From contig JBJMNK010000014.1 of NCBI GenBank assembly GCA_045804265.1, forward strand, positions 36,633 through 100,632: a stretch of 64,000 bases of DNA, read 5' to 3'. The notes beneath the pieces are model-generated. The model did no database searches and was not told where the DNA came from. It was given only the letters and a program-made list of their open reading frames with translations. The position numbers and the translations under genes were made by a program. Origin of the DNA: JABFXC01 sp045804265. Lineage in GTDB: Bacteria > Gemmatimonadota > Gemmatimonadetes > Gemmatimonadales > Gemmatimonadaceae. Below, piece after piece: positions 17,060-25,873 of the stretch (within the stretch, counting starts at the first letter, position 1; each line of letters starts with the position of its first letter).

Positions 17060-17236
17060 CGGGATCCTTCTCGTTGTCTCCAGTCGTTGACCGAGGGATG
17101 CATTGCTCGATCGTCCCGCGCTTCAATCCTGCTTACCCGCAACCGCGCGAATTCGTTGGACGCTCGCGCCCATGGGCTGCATGAGTTACGCTAGCTTCTC
17201 CGCGACTATCGCGCACCACTTTTCCCGCCATCTCGC

Positions 17237-18262
17237 GTGACTGCTCCTCGAACAGACAACGAACTCTCCGGCCCGCCTCCGGTCACCCACCCTCCCGACC
17301 TCGGCTTTGGCCGGGTGGTCGCGAACCAGGTCCGCGGCCGGTTCCTCACCCATGACGGCGTGCCGACGAGCCGCAAGTACGGGATCGGCGCGCAGCGCTC
17401 GTCGCGCTTCTACCTCGGCGCGCTGAATGTCAGCTGGCCCACCTTCCTCGCCTGGCTGGCGGGGATCGTGCTGCTCATGAACGGGTGCTTCGCGCTCGCC
17501 TACGCAGCGTTAGGCGACGGCGCGCTGCATGGTGCGAGCGCGCTCGGCCTCGACGATCCCTTCCTCCGCGCGTTCGACTTCAGCGTCGGCGTGTTCACGA
17601 CCACCGGGACCGGCGCCCTCTACGCGGTCGGCGGGACGGCGAACTGGCTGGTCGTCTTCGAGTCGCTGGTCGGCCCGTTGACGCTCGTCGCCGCCGCGGG
17701 GCTGGTGATCGCTCGCCTGACGCGTCCGCGGATGCGCCTTCGCTTCAGCGAGTCGGCAATCGTCGCGCCGTACGAGGGCGGGCGCGGACTCATGTTCCGG
17801 ATGGTGAACGTGCGCCCCGGCGAGCTGAGCGACGTGCAGGTGCGGGTGAACCTCGTGCTCTTCGAGGAGACCGACGGGCGGCGCGAGCGCAACTTCTATC
17901 CGCTCACCCTCGAGCGGAACTCGGTCGAGTTCTTCACCCTGCACTGGACGGTGGTGCACCCGATCACCGCCGACAGCCCATTGCGCGGCGCGACCCCCGA
18001 ATCGCTGCTTGCCGCGGAGGCCGAGCTCCTGATCCTGGTGAACGCACACGAGGAGACGTTCTCGACGCGCGTGACCGCGCGTGCGTCCTACACCTGGGAT
18101 GAGATCCGCTGGGACGTGAAGTTCGCCAGCATCTTCGCCAGCAGCACCGACGGCGCGCTGGCGATCGACGTCGACCGCCTGGACCGGACGGAGCGGCTGC
18201 CGGAGGGGGCGACGCGGGTTCCGGCTGGGCTGGAGGGTGCCGCTATCGCTGGTGCGACCTGA
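17237..18262 (+). CDS. Kir-type (inward-rectifier-like) ion channel with degenerate filter
   Basis: 341 residues from GTG 17237. The layout matches bacterial KirBac channels: a cytoplasmic slide helix (TSRKYGIGAQRSSRFYLGAL), TM1 (WPTFLAWLAGIVLLMNGCFALAYAAL), pore loop, TM2 (ANWLVVFESLVGPLTLVAAAGLVIARL) and a C-terminal immunoglobulin-like domain (LRFSESAIVAPYEGGRGLMFRMVN, then SDVQVRVNLVLFEE). Where K+ channels have TVGYG or TIGYG, this protein reads FTTTGTGALYAVGG, so the aromatic filter residue is missing and selectivity is doubtful. The gene stands alone, divergent from the kinase. Confidence 0.85.
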   Translation: MTAPRTDNELSGPPPVTHPPDLGFGRVVANQVRGRFLTHDGVPTSRKYGIGAQRSSRFYLGALNVSWPTFLAWLAGIVLLMNGCFALAYAALGDGALHGASALGLDDPFLRAFDFSVGVFTTTGTGALYAVGGTANWLVVFESLVGPLTLVAAAGLVIARLTRPRMRLRFSESAIVAPYEGGRGLMFRMVNVRPGELSDVQVRVNLVLFEETDGRRERNFYPLTLERNSVEFFTLHWTVVHPITADSPLRGATPESLLAAEAELLILVNAHEETFSTRVTARASYTWDEIRWDVKFASIFASSTDGALAIDVDRLDRTERLPEGATRVPAGLEGAAIAGAT

Positions 18263-18275
18263 TGTGCGCGACTGG

Positions 18276-18367
18276 CTGTAAGCGGTAAGCGGCAAGCAGT
18301 CAGCGAACCGCGGAACTGCAGCGTCGTCAACGCCGTCCGCTGCCTGCTTGCCGCTTATCGCTTACTG
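18276..18367. repeat. Family B foldback (TAAGCGGTAAGC units)
   Basis: GTAAGCGGTAAGCGGCAAGC on the left faces TGCTTGCCGCTTATCGCTTAC on the right, a near-perfect inverted repeat between the convergent channel and antiporter genes. It probably forms a strong hairpin in RNA from either strand. Related copies are at 25649-25819 and 43651-43686. Confidence 0.6.
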
Positions 18368-18435
18368 CGGGAACGCCTGGGGCCTAACGGCGGTGAGATG
18401 CCGCGCGCCTAACGTCGCGACGCCCCGGTCAGCTC

Positions 18436-20052
18436 CTACCGCGCGTCCCCCGCTCCCGCCCGGATCGCCTCCAAGTCGAGCTCCTGCTCCAGCTCGCGCA
18501 GTACCTCGTCGGAGATCGCGCCTTCGTTGCGCAGGCGGACGAGGATCCGGCGCTCGGCGGCGATCATGCCGGAGCGGAGGCGCCGCCGCGCGAGCGGGCC
18601 GCCGCCGTGATGCTCGGCGAGGCGGGCGCGATCGCGGAGCTCGGCCCGCAGCCACTCGACGTCGCGGCGGTCGACCCACGGCTCGCGCGACATGTCCTCC
18701 AGCGCCTCGGCGCCGCGGCGCAGCGCCTCGCGCCGCGCCATCGCCTCCTCCTCGAGCTGCGTCCCGTCGGGGGGGAAGCCGAAGGCGCGGATGATCGGCG
18801 CCAGCGTGACGCCCTGGAAGACGAGCGTCAACACGATCACGCACATCGCGATCAGGATGATCTCGGTGCGAAACGGGAATGGCGCGCCGCTGCCGAGCAG
18901 GCGCGGCAGCGAGAGCGCCGATGCGAGCGTTATGATCCCGCGCATGCTCGTCCAGCCGACGAGGAACAGCGCCTTGCGGCGATAGGGAGCCGGCGACCTC
19001 GGCTCGGGCACGCCGCGGCGCTGGGCGCGCGCAACCTCCTGCGGGATCAAGGTCCAGATCGGGACCCAGACCAGCCGCACCAGGATCGCCACCAGCCCGA
19101 TGAGGAGTCCGTTGCGGAGGGCGAAGCCTAACGTCTGCACGGATTCGCTCCGCAGCATCGCCCCGAACTCGGCGCCGAGGATGATGAAGATCAGCGCATT
19201 GAGGAGGAAGATGACCAGCTCCCAGACCATTCGTGTCCCGATCCGCGACGTCGGCGACACCGCGGTCGAGAGATGCTGCCCGAGGTAAAGGCCGCCGGCG
19301 ACGCAGGCCAGCACCGCGGACACGTGCAGCGACTCGGCCACCGTCCACGCGAGGTACGGACCGACGAGCGTCAGCAGCGTCTCGGCCAGCGCGTCCTTCG
19401 TCAGCCGTGAGGCGCGGACGATCAGCCAGCCGACGAGCAGCCCGATCAGCGTGCCGATGCCGGCGTCGATGAAGAAGCGGACGATCGATTCGCCCCAGCT
19501 GAAGACACCGGTGACCGCGGCGGCGACCGCGGTGCGGTAGAGGATCAGCGCCGACGCGTCGTTGACGAGGCTCTCTCCGCCGAGGATGACGGTGACGCGC
19601 CGCGGCACCGGCAGGCGCGAGAGAATCGCCTCGGCGGCGACCGCGTCTGGCGGGCTGACGATCGCGCCTAACGCTATGGCGACCGCCCACGGCATCCCTG
19701 GGACGAGCATGCGCGCGACCAGCGCGACAGCGACCGACGTCACAAGCACGAGCCCGACCGCGAGCGAGCCGATCGGGCGGATGTTCGCCTTGAACTCGCG
19801 CAGCGGCGTGAAGTAAGCCGCCGCCCACAGCACCGGCGGAAGGAAGACGAAGAAGACGAGGTCGGGCTCGAGCTCCGGGATCATGATGCGCGGGATGAGC
19901 GCGATGCCGAGGCCGGCCGCGACCTGGAGGATCGGCGTCGGCACCGGGAGTCGTCGCGCCAGCGCAGTGAGCGCGACGACGAGCGCGGCGAAGAACACGC
20001 CGATGATGATCGGCGTCATGGGCTCGACGGCTTGCACGGCTTCGGCTTGCAT
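18436..20052 (-). CDS. CPA1-family Na+/H+ antiporter
   Basis: 538 residues from ATG 20052; longer and shorter starts (20181, 20019) are possible and none has a clear ribosome site. There are twelve predicted helices. Family motifs are FLPPVLWAAAYFTPLREFKANI, GAIVSPPDAVAAEAIL (the ion-site helix, here SPPD rather than SPTD), GGESLVNDASALILYRT and MRGIITLASALSLP. The last 120 residues are a charged soluble tail (DMSREPWVDRRDVEWLRAEL). It exchanges sodium or potassium for protons across the inner membrane. Two other K+/Na+ proteins lie nearby (Kup, Kir), but no shared operon is seen. Confidence 0.9.
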   Translation of the reverse strand: MQAEAVQAVEPMTPIIIGVFFAALVVALTALARRLPVPTPILQVAAGLGIALIPRIMIPELEPDLVFFVFLPPVLWAAAYFTPLREFKANIRPIGSLAVGLVLVTSVAVALVARMLVPGMPWAVAIALGAIVSPPDAVAAEAILSRLPVPRRVTVILGGESLVNDASALILYRTAVAAAVTGVFSWGESIVRFFIDAGIGTLIGLLVGWLIVRASRLTKDALAETLLTLVGPYLAWTVAESLHVSAVLACVAGGLYLGQHLSTAVSPTSRIGTRMVWELVIFLLNALIFIILGAEFGAMLRSESVQTLGFALRNGLLIGLVAILVRLVWVPIWTLIPQEVARAQRRGVPEPRSPAPYRRKALFLVGWTSMRGIITLASALSLPRLLGSGAPFPFRTEIILIAMCVIVLTLVFQGVTLAPIIRAFGFPPDGTQLEEEAMARREALRRGAEALEDMSREPWVDRRDVEWLRAELRDRARLAEHHGGGPLARRRLRSGMIAAERRILVRLRNEGAISDEVLRELEQELDLEAIRAGAGDAR

Positions 20053-20308
20053 GTCGCGATCGGGCGGGCGGCAGAAGAGGCGGCGTCGCGCTGAAGCTAT
20101 CGCGGTCGTCGCATTCGCGGGACGGTGGGCGTCCAGCGACGCGGACAGATGCGAGAATGTGATCGCGGTGACATTCGCCACAACTCGTTGCCTGACGCGA
20201 CGTTAGTGATCGCGGGCCAGCCGCCGGCGACGGGCATCGATGCTGCCTTTCCCAGTGGTGCACGACGACACCACACGCCGCATCGGCGGCATTGCAAGGA
20301 GGCAGCAG

Positions 20309-20953
20309 ATGTACCGTCCCATCGTGATCCTCTCGGTCGCCACCGTCGCCCTCGCCGCGCCGCTCGCCGCGCAGGGACACAGCGGGAAGCAGACGCGCAC
20401 TTACATCGACTCGCGCGGTCGCGAGTGTCGCGAGACGAGGCACCTCAAGGGAAACGGCGACGAGCAGTATCAGGTCAAGTGCAAGAACCCAAAGGGGCAC
20501 AGGGATTGGCAGCGCGACGATCGCGATGACGACGACCGTGACGAAGACGATCGCGGTGCGGCGAGCCACGCGCGTCATGACCGCAACGGCGGCTACGACA
20601 GCAATGGCAGGTACGATCGCAACGGCGGCTATGGCGTGCCGACGCAGTGCCTCGACACGCGGCAGCGCTGCAGCACCGTCGGCAGCGGCTATCCGTCAAC
20701 GCTTCCCGACATGGCGTCGGCGGTGATCTGGGGACGCGGACAGCGCACGAGCAGCGCGACGCGCTGGCTCGGCGGCAACGACTACCGCGTGCGCTACATC
20801 GATCGCGATCGCGATGGACGTCCCGAGGTTGCGTCGTGGTTCGGCGGCGATGGCCGCATGATCCAGCAGTGGGTGGATACCAACCGCGACGGTCGCGCCG
20901 ACGCGGTGCGGTTCTACCGCCGGGGACAGCTCGTCAGGCAGCTGGGCGGCTGA
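20309..20953 (+). CDS. Secreted Asp-rich protein with EF-hand-like loops
   Basis: 214 residues starting at ATG 20309, six bases after AAGGAGG (one of the clearest ribosome sites in the window). It has a signal peptide (YRPIVILSVATVALAAPLAAQG). The middle is low-complexity and highly charged (DDRDDDDRDEDDRG, then repeated NGGYD/NGRYD units). The C-terminal part contains two calcium-loop-like segments, DRDRDGRPEVASW and DTNRDGRADAVRF. Calcium binding on the cell surface or in the periplasm is a reasonable inference; no enzyme motif is present. It stands alone, divergent from the antiporter. Confidence 0.75.
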   Translation: MYRPIVILSVATVALAAPLAAQGHSGKQTRTYIDSRGRECRETRHLKGNGDEQYQVKCKNPKGHRDWQRDDRDDDDRDEDDRGAASHARHDRNGGYDSNGRYDRNGGYGVPTQCLDTRQRCSTVGSGYPSTLPDMASAVIWGRGQRTSSATRWLGGNDYRVRYIDRDRDGRPEVASWFGGDGRMIQQWVDTNRDGRADAVRFYRRGQLVRQLGG

Positions 20954-21026
20954 TCATGGTGCGAGACAAGCGGGCGCGCGGCGATGACGCCGTGCGCCCG
21001 CTTGCCGTGCATCCGCTGGTGCCTGC

Positions 21027-22727
21027 CTAACGCTGCGCCACGTCCAGCTCCCTAAGCTTGCGGCGCAGCACCTTGCCGACCGCGGTCTTCGGCAGTTCGG
21101 TGACGATCGACACCTGCACCGGTACCTTGTACGGGGCGAGCTTCCCCCGGCAGAAGGCGCGCAGCTCGTCGGCCGTCGCGGACTGACCCGCCCGCAGGAC
21201 CACCCACGCCTTGGGCACTTCGCCCTTTCCCGGATCGCTCACCGGTGCAACCCCGGCCTCGAGGACCGCGGGGTGTGCGGAGATCGCCTCTTCCACCTCG
21301 CGCGGCCAGACCTGGAAGCCGGAGACCTTGATCAGCTCCTTCTTCCGGTCGGTGAGAAACAGGTAGCCGTCTTCGTCGAGGTAGCCGATGTCGCCGGTGT
21401 GCAGCCAGCGCACGCCCTTCGTGTCGGTCGACATCATCGCCGACGTCTCGTCGGGCTGGTTCCAGTAGCCGCGCATCAGCTGCGGCGCGGCAACGAGCAC
21501 CTCACCCGGCTCACCGCGCGCGACCTCACGGGTCGTGTCTTCGGTGTCGACGATGCGAAGGTCGACGTCCGGGAGCGGCATCCCGACGCTGCCGATCTTC
21601 TTCGCGCCTAACGGTGGATTGGCGATCACCGCCATCTGCGCCTCGGTCAGCGAGTAGCCTTCCATGACGAGCGCGCCGGTCTGCGACTCGAACCTCGAAC
21701 GCGTCTCGGCGAGCAGCGGCGCGGCACCGGAGAAGCAGAGCTTCAGCGAGCGAAGCGCCGCGCCGGTCTTCGCCGAGTCCTTGTGCGACATGATCGCGAC
21801 GAGCAGCGTCGGCACCGCGCAGGGGAACGTCGGGCGCTCGCGGCGGATCGTGCGCAGCATCGAGGCCGTGTCGCGCGGATTGGCGACGAGCGCCAGCGAC
21901 TGGCCACCGACGAAGGCCAGCGACTGGATGCCTGACAGCCCATAGGTGTGGAAGAGCGGCAGCGGAACGAGAAAAGTGTCGCGACCGCGCGAGAGCACCG
22001 GCGCGAGCCACGCGTCCAGCTGGCGCCCGGAGACCGTGAGCCCGCCATGCGTCCCTTCGACCAGCTTCGGTGTGCCGGTCGTCCCGCCGCTCGGCAGCAG
22101 CACCGCGCTCTCATCGGCGCGCGGCGGCGCGGTCGCTGGGCGCTTCCCACGATGCTGCGCGATCAACGTGGACATCCGGTCGTCGCCCGCGCGCGGCTCG
22201 GTGCCGTGCCCGCCGTGACGTTCCTTGAGCAGCCGGAAGAGCAATGACTTCGGCGAGGCGAGCGCGTCGCGGAGATGGGCGACGACGACGTGGCGCACCG
22301 CGGTCTTCGCCTGTATTCCTTTCAGGCGGTCGTAGAAGGGCGCGAGCACGACGGCGACCGTCGCGCCGGCGCGCTCGAGAAGCGCCGCGACTTCGTCGTC
22401 GGGATAGGTCGGGTTCATCGGGGCAACGATCGCGCCGGCCATCCACGCGCCAAGCTCGGCGATCACGAACTGTGGCACGTTAGGCAGCAGCAGCGCCACA
22501 CGGTCGCCGCGCTTCACTCCGCGCTGCTCGAGCGCATGCGCGAACGCCTCCGCCTGCGCCAGCATCTCGGCATAGGTCGTGACCGCCCCCTCGAAGCGCA
22601 GGGCAGGTGCGTGTGGACGCTGCGCTGCCTGACGACGGACGACGTCGATGAGCGTGAGCTGGTCATATGGTGCAAGCGACGCCGGGACGCCGTCGTCGTA
22701 GTGCGAGTGCCATGGGCGAGTGAACAG
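21027..22727 (-). CDS. Acyl-CoA ligase (long-chain fatty-acid type), probable CTG start
   Basis: Activates a carboxylic acid to its CoA thioester through an acyl-adenylate. Motifs: SGGTTGTPKLVEGTH (P-loop-like A3), YSLTEAQMAV (A5), WLHTGDIGYLDEDGYLFLTDRKKELIK (A7/A8) and PKTAVGKVLRRKL (A10, catalytic Lys). The first ATG in frame (22565) would cut off 54 residues that read like the normal family N-terminus (LFTRPWHSHYDDGVPASL, then LIDVVRRQAAQRPHAPALRF). No ATG, GTG or TTG lies in frame upstream, but CTG at 22727 follows AGGAGG by five bases, so I start there (566 residues). The TAG stop lies in a CGTTAGGC motif. Confidence 0.9.
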   Translation of the reverse strand: MFTRPWHSHYDDGVPASLAPYDQLTLIDVVRRQAAQRPHAPALRFEGAVTTYAEMLAQAEAFAHALEQRGVKRGDRVALLLPNVPQFVIAELGAWMAGAIVAPMNPTYPDDEVAALLERAGATVAVVLAPFYDRLKGIQAKTAVRHVVVAHLRDALASPKSLLFRLLKERHGGHGTEPRAGDDRMSTLIAQHRGKRPATAPPRADESAVLLPSGGTTGTPKLVEGTHGGLTVSGRQLDAWLAPVLSRGRDTFLVPLPLFHTYGLSGIQSLAFVGGQSLALVANPRDTASMLRTIRRERPTFPCAVPTLLVAIMSHKDSAKTGAALRSLKLCFSGAAPLLAETRSRFESQTGALVMEGYSLTEAQMAVIANPPLGAKKIGSVGMPLPDVDLRIVDTEDTTREVARGEPGEVLVAAPQLMRGYWNQPDETSAMMSTDTKGVRWLHTGDIGYLDEDGYLFLTDRKKELIKVSGFQVWPREVEEAISAHPAVLEAGVAPVSDPGKGEVPKAWVVLRAGQSATADELRAFCRGKLAPYKVPVQVSIVTELPKTAVGKVLRRKLRELDVAQR

Positions 22728-22802
22728 GACTCCCTCCTGATCGGGACATCGCGAAGCTATGATTTTCGGGGGAGACGGGCGATACGTAGCCTGACGTAGC
22801 CT

Positions 22803-22936
22803 CGAGGGGGTCAGGGGTCAGGGGTCGGGGGTCAGGGCCAGGCGGTGAGTGCATCGCGCCTGAGCGTTAGGCGGCATGGATGCAAGGCTGTTGCCGACCC
22901 CCGACCCCTGACCCCTTTCGGGGCTCTGACCCCCTA
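22803..22936. repeat. Family A foldback (GGGGTCAGG units)
   Basis: Four GGGGTCAGG-like units (22805-22835) face GACCCCCGACCCCTGACCCC (about 22896-22915). The loop holds an exact CGTTAGGC motif (22865). It lies between the HAD gene's stop and the ligase start on the minus strand and probably ends HAD transcripts. Confidence 0.6.
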
Positions 22937-23659
22937 TCGCTGCGCCAGCAGGTACTGCGTCAGCTCCTCGAACGATCGGGCGACGAACTCGGCGGCGGAT
23001 GGGCCCCCCTGCTGGACGAAGTCGACGCGCACGGCGCGCATGCCGGCGTCGAGGGCGCCGCGGACGTCGGTGCGCTCGTTGTCGCCGACGTGCAGCGACT
23101 CGGCGGGGCTGGTGCCTATCGCGCGGAGGGCGGCGCTGAAGGGCTCGGGGCGCGGCTTGGCGTGGCCAATGTCCATCGAGTAGACGGTCGCCCTGAACAG
23201 CGAGAGCAGCTGGTCGTGCGCGAGCAGGCGGTCCTGCGCCTTCCCCGAGGCGAAGCCGGTGTCGGAGACGATGCCTAACGTGTAGACGGAGCCGAGCCGG
23301 GCGAGGCCGTCGCCGGCGCCGGCGATCAGCGGCGCCGGGTGAGTGAGCAGCGCTTCGTCGATCGCGCGCTCGGCGGCGGCGACGTGGGCGCAGTCGGCGG
23401 GACGCTCGACGTTCACGCGGGCGAGGAGCCAGCGGATGCGCTCCTGGGTGGTGTAGCCGCGCTGCTCTTCGCGCCACCAGCGCTCCGCTTCCGCGCCGGC
23501 GGCGCGGTAGAGGGTGACGAACTCCTCGTCGGGGATGGCGCGGCCGAAGGTCTCGAACAGGCGCCGGATCGCCGCCTGGCGCAGTGCGCCCCGCTCGGGA
23601 GCGGGAGCGCCGGTGTAGATCGTGTCCCAGTAATCGAAGGTGACAGCGCGGAGTGCCAT
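22934..23659 (-). CDS. HAD-superfamily hydrolase
   Basis: 241 residues from ATG 23659. HAD motifs: I VTFDYWDTIYTG (nucleophile Asp), II GIVSDTG, III IGHAKPRPEPF (Lys) and IV HVGDNERTDVRGALDAGM. An alpha-helical cap of the C1 type lies between I and II (FETFGRAIPDEEFVTLYRAAGAEAE). In motif I the usual second Asp (D-x-D) is Trp, as in some HAD branches of uncertain catalytic power. Otherwise it looks like a small-molecule phosphatase. It precedes the repeat A hairpin; its partner upstream is the ferredoxin gene (30-base gap). Confidence 0.85.
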   Translation of the reverse strand: MALRAVTFDYWDTIYTGAPAPERGALRQAAIRRLFETFGRAIPDEEFVTLYRAAGAEAERWWREEQRGYTTQERIRWLLARVNVERPADCAHVAAAERAIDEALLTHPAPLIAGAGDGLARLGSVYTLGIVSDTGFASGKAQDRLLAHDQLLSLFRATVYSMDIGHAKPRPEPFSAALRAIGTSPAESLHVGDNERTDVRGALDAGMRAVRVDFVQQGGPSAAEFVARSFEELTQYLLAQR

Positions 23660-23689
23660 GGTGGTCACCCGCCGGTCACCGGCTCCTGC

Positions 23690-23953
<264 letters not shown>

Positions 23954-24000
23954 GGCTCGCTCGGTGAGGACGAATCAGAGAATTTAGACGCCGATTGCGA

Positions 24001-24330
24001 TCAACGCCACGGCGGAAGGTCGCCCTTTTTCCGCTCGAGATCCGGGTTGTGCCGGTAGAGCGTCGTCGTCCGGCCAATCACCTGGACGACGTCTGCATCT
24101 GTCGCCCCGGCGAGCTGGTGCGCCGCGTCCTTCGGGTCGATCGCGGCGTTCTTCGTCAGCGCGACCTTCACCAGCTCGTGCGTGCGCAGCGCATCATCGA
24201 GGGTGGCGATCACCGCCGGGGTCAGCCCCTCCTTGCCGAGGTGCACGATCGGATCGAGGTGGTGCGCCTCGCCGCGCAGCGCCGCGCGCTCCTTGCCGGT
24301 GATCTTCGGGGTGCGTTGTCCTTCGCTCAT
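24001..24330 (-). CDS. yhbY: YhbY/CRM-domain RNA-binding protein
   Basis: 109 residues from ATG 24330. It consists of a single CRS1-YhbY domain: ITGKERAALRGEAHHLDPIVHLGKEGLTPAVIATLDDALRTHELVKVAL, ending with the family's VVQVIGRTTTLYRHNP. In other bacteria YhbY binds pre-50S ribosomal particles. The longer frame upstream overlaps the M23 peptidase gene and is not used. It is spaced 44 bases from the peptidase on the same strand. Confidence 0.92.
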   Translation of the reverse strand: MSEGQRTPKITGKERAALRGEAHHLDPIVHLGKEGLTPAVIATLDDALRTHELVKVALTKNAAIDPKDAAHQLAGATDADVVQVIGRTTTLYRHNPDLERKKGDLPPWR

Positions 24331-24374
24331 GCGCCGTACTCTCCGCGGGTCCGATGCCTTCGACCCGGCGAAAG

Positions 24375-24998
24375 CTACTCGACGAACAGCGGGCGCGGGT
24401 TCACCGGGATTCCCGTCCACCACTTTCCGTCCTCCGGCATCAGCATCACCTGGAAGTGCAGGTGCGGGATGTCGGGGGGCGCGTTCCCCGTGGTGCCGAC
24501 GAAGCCGATCGTGTCGCCCTGCTCGAGCGCGTCGCCCTCGGTGATTCCCTTTCGATAGTGGTCGAGGTGCGCGTAGTAGTAGACGAAGCGCGACTTCGGA
24601 TCGACGGCGTAGATCGTGATCCCGCCGGCCCCGCCCTTCCGCAGCTTGAGGACGTGTCCCTTGTCGGCGGCGAGCACGGGGGTGCCGCGGGGCGCCATGA
24701 TGTCCACAGCGTTATGACGCCGCTGTCCGTCGCGCGCGTCGTAGAAGCTGTCGGGGATTCGCGCCAGCTGCGCGTGCGCGACCGGGATGATCAGGTGGCG
24801 GTCGCGGAGGTACTGGTAGTCGTCGGCTGAGACGCCCGCCGGTATCGGCGCGCCGTGCATGGCCGGGTGCGACGGATCGGCGCTCATTGGCGCCGGTGCA
24901 GGCGCGTGACCCATCCGGCATCCCGCGACCAGCAGCGACGCGGCCATCAACATCGACGCCCGGCGCAGCCGCGCCGGGCGTGGTTCAGCGCGGCGCAC
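24375..24998 (-). CDS. M23-family (LytM) peptidase lipoprotein
   Basis: 207 residues. The N-terminus carries a lipoprotein signal (MLMAASLLVAGCRMG, Cys about 27). The peptidase domain has the zinc ligands of M23 enzymes: NAVDIMAPRGTPVLAA (H-x3-D at its start, RRHNAVD) and the HxH pair in IPHLHFQV. GVTTG-like flanks are present. It probably cuts peptidoglycan cross-bridges or works as an envelope hydrolase regulator. The upstream Ig-like lipoprotein gene ends two bases before its start, so the two form an operon. Confidence 0.9.
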   Translation of the reverse strand: MRRAEPRPARLRRASMLMAASLLVAGCRMGHAPAPAPMSADPSHPAMHGAPIPAGVSADDYQYLRDRHLIIPVAHAQLARIPDSFYDARDGQRRHNAVDIMAPRGTPVLAADKGHVLKLRKGGAGGITIYAVDPKSRFVYYYAHLDHYRKGITEGDALEQGDTIGFVGTTGNAPPDIPHLHFQVMLMPEDGKWWTGIPVNPRPLFVE

Positions 24999-25000
24999 GA

Positions 25001-25447
25001 TCAGGGTGCGGTCGCGAACTGGAATGTGTAGGGCGCGGCGAGTGGGTTGCCGGCGCGATCCTTGACCGCGGTCGAGATCGTACCCGTCACGACCGCCGAC
25101 GCCGGCAGCCCGGGCGACGGAGTCAGCGTCGCGGTCGCGCCATTCACCACGATCGTCCCGGTGACGCCATTGTCGAGGCTGAACGCGGCGTTGGTGACGC
25201 TGGCCGAGTCGACGTTCTCGGAGAAGGTGACGGTCACCGTCGCCGCGCGCGGAACGCTGCTCGATCCGTTGGCTGGATTCGTCGAGACGACGGTCGGCTT
25301 CACGCTATCGGCGCCCGACCCACCACCGCCGCCGATGGGAGTGAGGAAGTCCTGTGCTGCCCCTTCCCCGCACGCTGCGAGCGCGGCAACGGTGACGGCG
25401 AGCATCGCGATGGTGATGAAGCGGCCCTTCACTGCGGTACTGCGCAT
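25001..25447 (-). CDS. Lipoprotein with one bacterial Ig-like (SbsA-type) domain
   Basis: 148 residues: lipobox AALAACGEG (Cys about 26), a Gly linker, then one Ig-like domain of the Big_5/SbsA type (KPTVVSTNPANGSSSVPRAATVTVTFSENVDSAS, ending DRAGNPLAAPYTFQFAT). The fold is a binding or spacer module for the cell surface. It is the first gene of a two-gene unit with the M23 peptidase, suggesting a shared envelope role. Confidence 0.85.
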   Translation of the reverse strand: MRSTAVKGRFITIAMLAVTVAALAACGEGAAQDFLTPIGGGGGSGADSVKPTVVSTNPANGSSSVPRAATVTVTFSENVDSASVTNAAFSLDNGVTGTIVVNGATATLTPSPGLPASAVVTGTISTAVKDRAGNPLAAPYTFQFATAP

Positions 25448-25873
25448 GAATCCTCCTCAGGAGCGTATCTGCGGCGGGGACACCAGTGATGCTTCCCGCC
25501 TAACGCTCCATCGTGTTTCGCGGTCGGCCGGCTCGCGCGGCCGGCCGGGGCGACGCGCCCCCTTCAAGAACGATCTTCGTGCTGGCGGGGTCACCGTTGC
25601 CGTCGGCGGCGCCGGCGCTCGCGCCGCTTGCGCGGTCCTCGCCGCCTTGACTGTAAGCGGTAAGCTGCAAGCAGTCAGCGGCACAGCGGGACCGCGCACA
25701 GCGGCTGGATAGCAGCGGTTGCAGAAAGCGCACCGCCGAGCCCGCGCCTCATCCGGTCACGTCCTGCCGCCGCGGCCGTGCCGCTTTGCGCTGACTGCTT
25801 GTCGCTTACCGCTTACAGCCGTCGGCCACTGCGCCGCGAACGGCGAAACGGCGACCGCCAAACACGGAGCCCC
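25448..25873. other. Intergenic region with CGTTAGGC and family B arms
   Basis: These 426 bases hold no convincing gene. An exact GCCTAACG lies at 25498 upstream of the Ig-like gene; the rest up to about 25648 is plain GC-rich sequence. The family B foldback fills most of the right half. Confidence 0.5.
25649..25819. repeat. Family B foldback, large-loop copy
   Basis: ACTGTAAGCGGTAAGCTGCA (starting 25650) and its mirror GACTGCTTGTCGCTTACCGC (ending in TTACAG about 25818) are imperfect inverted arms, about 30 bases each, around a loop of some 105 bases. The same unit is seen at 18276-18367. Confidence 0.6.

Noticed and set aside
18362..20578. 738-codon minus-strand frame overlapping the antiporter
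   Set aside because: Out-of-phase shadow; the antiporter frame has all CPA1 motifs and helices while this one is Arg/Ala/Pro-rich.
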